DNA from: JANMEB01 sp041745295
GTDB lineage: Bacteria > Planctomycetota > Planctomycetia > Pirellulales > Pirellulaceae
NCBI GenBank assembly: GCA_041745295.1
Contig: JBGTJE010000080.1
Location: 1-64,000 of the forward strand
Direction: 5' to 3'
DNA: 64,000 bases
Made by a program: the position numbers and the translations under genes
Shown: positions 61,880-64,000 of the stretch, in pieces
Layout: each line of letters begins with the position of its first letter
Numbering within the stretch: the stretch's first letter is position 1
The notes under the pieces: model-generated
Seen by the model: only the letters and a program-made list of their open reading frames with translations
What the model was told of the DNA's origin: nothing
Database searches by the model: none

Positions 61880-63295
61880 TTAACCCTCAGTCGGGGTGCC
61901 GCCGGACAAACTGGTGATCATGGTGATCATGGGCATAAACAATGAGGCGACGATGAATAACACGACGAGCCCCAAGAAGATAATCATCATGGGCTCGATG
62001 AGCTTCATCATGCCGTCGGTGAGGTTTTGGACTTCTTCTTCGTAATAATCGGCGACTTTGTACAACATCGTGTCGAGCTCGCCGGTTTCCTCGCCGACGT
62101 CGATCATATTGACCACGAGGTCTTCGACGACTTGTTTACGGGCGACGAGGAAATACCACATGAACCCGATCAGGGCCATGGCCATCGATCCGTAGAGCAC
62201 GATGATCAGGTACTGCGGGTCGACGAAGAGGATGGCCAAGGGGGGCGAGGCCAGCGTGGCGACGAAGAAAAACGCAGCGACTGGGTGAATCGGCGGTTTC
62301 GCGAATTGCTTCATCGGCCGGGCAATCGTCTCGCCTTCTTGGATCGAAGCGGTGACTTTGCTATAGACTTTTTCGTACATCGCGTTGCCGGATGTTTCGC
62401 GGGTGATCGTCAAGCCCTCGATGATGGGCACGCCGCTGGCCACGAGCGCGCCGAGTGTGCGCGTGGTGCGGGCCATGTTGGCCTTCTCGACCAGTTTGCC
62501 CATGATCGGCAGCTTCAATAGATAGAGGTGCCAGCCCATACGGCCGGCTCGGAACTTGCAGACCAGCGAAATAAATAGGACGACCGCGATGGGGATCAGC
62601 GGGAACAAGAACCACAGATTGACGAACCGACTGGAGATTTGGATCAAGAGCTGGGTGAGCACGGGCAGCTTGATCTCGAATTCGTCAAACATGTCTTTGA
62701 AGACCGGAATGATCCACAACATAATGAAGCTCAAGATGCCGATCGTGAACAAAATGACCATGATCGGGTAAATCATCGCCCCAACGACTTTGCTCTTGAG
62801 CGTTTGAGTTCGTTCTTTGAATTCGGCCAAGCGGCGCAAGATGACTTCCAGCGAACCACCGGCTTCACCGGCTTTAATCATGTTGACATACAGCCGATCG
62901 AAGACTTTGGGGGATTTGGACAGGGCCTCGGAAAGCGTGGCCCCGCCTTCGATTTCATCGCAAACGTCAATGAGTGCATTTTTCAACGCGCCCGCCGGCG
63001 ACTGACCCTCCAAAATCTTCAGGCTACGGAGGATTGGGAGACCGGCGTCTTGGAGAATGGAAAGCTGTCTGGTGAAGGTCACGATTTTTTTGCCTCTGGC
63101 GCCTCCCAGGGCAAACGACTTGCGGCGGCTGCTCTTCTTGAGCTTTTTCTTTTCGCCTTTGTCCAGCGAAATCTTGGTGACGAAATAGCCCATCGAGCGA
63201 ATCGTCGCTTGGGCTTCGTCCTGCGTTTGGGCCTCGATGACGTCTTGGATTTCTTGGCCCTGCGGGTCCATCGCCACAAATTGAAAAGTTGGCAT
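61880..63295 (-). CDS. gspF: type II secretion / type IV pilus platform protein
   Basis: Inner membrane platform of 471 residues of the GspF/PilC family. Residues 1-65 are the small N-domain (FQFVAMDPQGQEIQDVIEAQ). Two T2SSF domains follow, each ending in membrane spans: FTRQLSILQDAGLPILRSL near 75-95, and again ARTTRTLGALVASGVPIIEG near 275-295. Gly-Glu rich helix ends are typical (ALSKSPKVFDRLYVNMIKAGE, VVNMIDVGEETGELDTMLYK). A Lys-rich stretch lies at residues 45-60. It couples the GspE motor to pseudopilus growth. ATG 63295 is 37 bases after the gspE stop. Confidence 0.94.
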   Translation of the reverse strand: MPTFQFVAMDPQGQEIQDVIEAQTQDEAQATIRSMGYFVTKISLDKGEKKKLKKSSRRKSFALGGARGKKIVTFTRQLSILQDAGLPILRSLKILEGQSPAGALKNALIDVCDEIEGGATLSEALSKSPKVFDRLYVNMIKAGEAGGSLEVILRRLAEFKERTQTLKSKVVGAMIYPIMVILFTIGILSFIMLWIIPVFKDMFDEFEIKLPVLTQLLIQISSRFVNLWFLFPLIPIAVVLFISLVCKFRAGRMGWHLYLLKLPIMGKLVEKANMARTTRTLGALVASGVPIIEGLTITRETSGNAMYEKVYSKVTASIQEGETIARPMKQFAKPPIHPVAAFFFVATLASPPLAILFVDPQYLIIVLYGSMAMALIGFMWYFLVARKQVVEDLVVNMIDVGEETGELDTMLYKVADYYEEEVQNLTDGMMKLIEPMMIIFLGLVVLFIVASLFMPMITMITSLSGGTPTEG

Positions 63296-63332
63296 CGCTC
63301 GTCCTCGGATCTAGTCGGCGGAAACGGATGAA

Positions 63333-64000
63333 TTAGGACTCGAAAATGGTTTCACGAACGATCTCTTCGACCGTCGTTAGACCTTGGAAGATAAATTTGA
63401 TTCCGGCATCGCGGAGCAGCACCATCCCCTTGGACTGGGCTTTTACGCGAATCAGATCGGCGGTTTCGTTGTTCATGATCATCGACCGCAGCTCGTCGTC
63501 GATGACCATCAGTTCGAACAAGCCGACGCGGCCTTTGTATCCGGTGTTGTTGCAAGAATTGCAGCCCGCACCTCGATAGAATTTGCGGTCACTCAGCTCG
63601 GCGCGTTTGAGTTGTAACTCGGCCAGCATATCCTCGCTCGGCTCGATCTCCTCGCGGCATTCGAGGCAAATCCGCCGGACCAACCGCTGCGCCAAAATGG
63701 CTTCCACGGTCGCGGTGATCAAAAACGCCGGAACTCCGATGTCTTTGAGGCGCGTGACCGTGCTGGCCGCATCGTTGGTGTGCAGCGTACTAAAGACCGT
63801 GTGGCCGGTCAGCGACGCCTGAATGGCGATCTCCGCCGTTTCGATATCGCGAATCTCTCCCACCAGGATTTTGTCGGGGTCCTGCCGCAATATCGCCCGT
63901 AAACATTTGGCAAACGTCACATCGATTTCGGCGTCGATCGGGATTTGAATGATTCCGTCGATGTCATATTCCACCGGATCTTCGGTGGTAATGACTTTGT
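63333..64000 (-). CDS. gspE: GspE/PulE/PilB-family secretion ATPase, C-terminal part (partial)
   Basis: Only the last 222 residues are in the window; the gene runs out at position 64000 on its N-terminal side, so Walker A is not seen. Visible: the Asp box TTEDPVEYDIDG, Walker B region DPDKILVGEIRDIETAEIA, the His box TGHTVFSTLHTNDA, and an Arg-rich AQRLVRRICLEC. The zinc site of GspE, two CxxC pairs, is complete: CLEC and CNSC about 50 residues apart. The end, GLTTVEEIVRETI, is typical of the family. It powers pseudopilus assembly from the cytoplasmic face and is the first visible gene of the operon. Confidence 0.94.
   Translation of the reverse strand, partial: KVITTEDPVEYDIDGIIQIPIDAEIDVTFAKCLRAILRQDPDKILVGEIRDIETAEIAIQASLTGHTVFSTLHTNDAASTVTRLKDIGVPAFLITATVEAILAQRLVRRICLECREEIEPSEDMLAELQLKRAELSDRKFYRGAGCNSCNNTGYKGRVGLFELMVIDDELRSMIMNNETADLIRVKAQSKGMVLLRDAGIKFIFQGLTTVEEIVRETIFES

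Noticed and set aside
1..64000. tRNA, rRNA, transposase, integrase, prophage or toxin-antitoxin genes
   Set aside because: I looked for cloverleaf-like blocks in the spacers and for the usual protein motifs and saw none; short non-coding RNAs cannot be excluded by eye.

Overview
The window is a 64 kb piece of chromosome from a planctomycete, most likely of the Pirellulales type. This rests on the gene content: a duplicated TIGR03067-type domain, a protein joining a zinc ribbon, a membrane segment and prenyltransferase-like repeats, a pseudopilin operon with a giant GspK-like member, a stand-alone CoaB, and GC-moderate intergenic DNA packed with dispersed palindromes. I see no rRNA, tRNA, CRISPR array, transposase, integrase or phage gene. 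Most of it is ordinary chromosomal backbone with lineage-specific proteins set in.

Layout. 1-3.1 kb: the end of an EF-hand protein, an unknown gene, and an OmpR-type regulator and kinase whose reading frames overlap. 3.1-9.8 kb: single genes (methyltransferase, divergent PIG-L-like protein, phytanoyl-CoA dioxygenase-like protein, a 45-residue membrane protein, a sodium:solute symporter) separated by palindrome-rich spacers. 9.8-15.8 kb: an overlapping AddB/AddA-like recombination nuclease-helicase pair. 15.8-21.7 kb: membrane-anchored glutaminyl cyclase, CstA, thioredoxin reductase, AsnRS. 22.0-26.4 kb: a membrane protein and sdhCAB. 26.5-30.5 kb: a 1338-residue protein of unknown function. 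30.9-36.4 kb: PQQ-type propeller protein, MobA, RsfS, PLP dehydratase, MFS transporter. 36.7-45 kb: sugar-nucleotide epimerase, DUF2807 and TM2 proteins, TIGR03067 protein, CocE-type hydrolase, CoaB, HAD phosphatase, a lipoprotein-like unknown. 45.4-51.5 kb: gyrA facing away from the prenyltransferase-repeat gene, which overlaps folP. 51.8-64 kb, all on the minus strand: gspE (cut by the window end), gspF, four pseudopilin genes and a giant 1633-residue GspK-like gene, then a cysteine-rich repeat protein with a clear terminator.

How genes work together. The regulator and kinase form one two-component system. AddB and AddA are translationally coupled and should form one double-strand-break end-processing enzyme. 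sdhC-sdhA-sdhB encode a complete type-B-like succinate dehydrogenase or fumarate reductase. The GspE/GspF/pseudopilin run encodes the motor, the platform and the pseudopilus of a type II secretion-like machine; the outer membrane secretin and the GspL/M homologues are not in view.

Most notable observations: (i) a dispersed palindromic repeat sits in frame inside the leader of a prepilin, giving a leader of about 75 residues; (ii) a GspK-like tip pseudopilin about five times the usual size with Asp-rich calcium-type repeats; (iii) several families of long inverted repeats, one of them nested inside another; (iv) a small protein with 22 cysteines built on a 69-bp tandem repeat; (v) a 1338-residue helical protein I cannot place.
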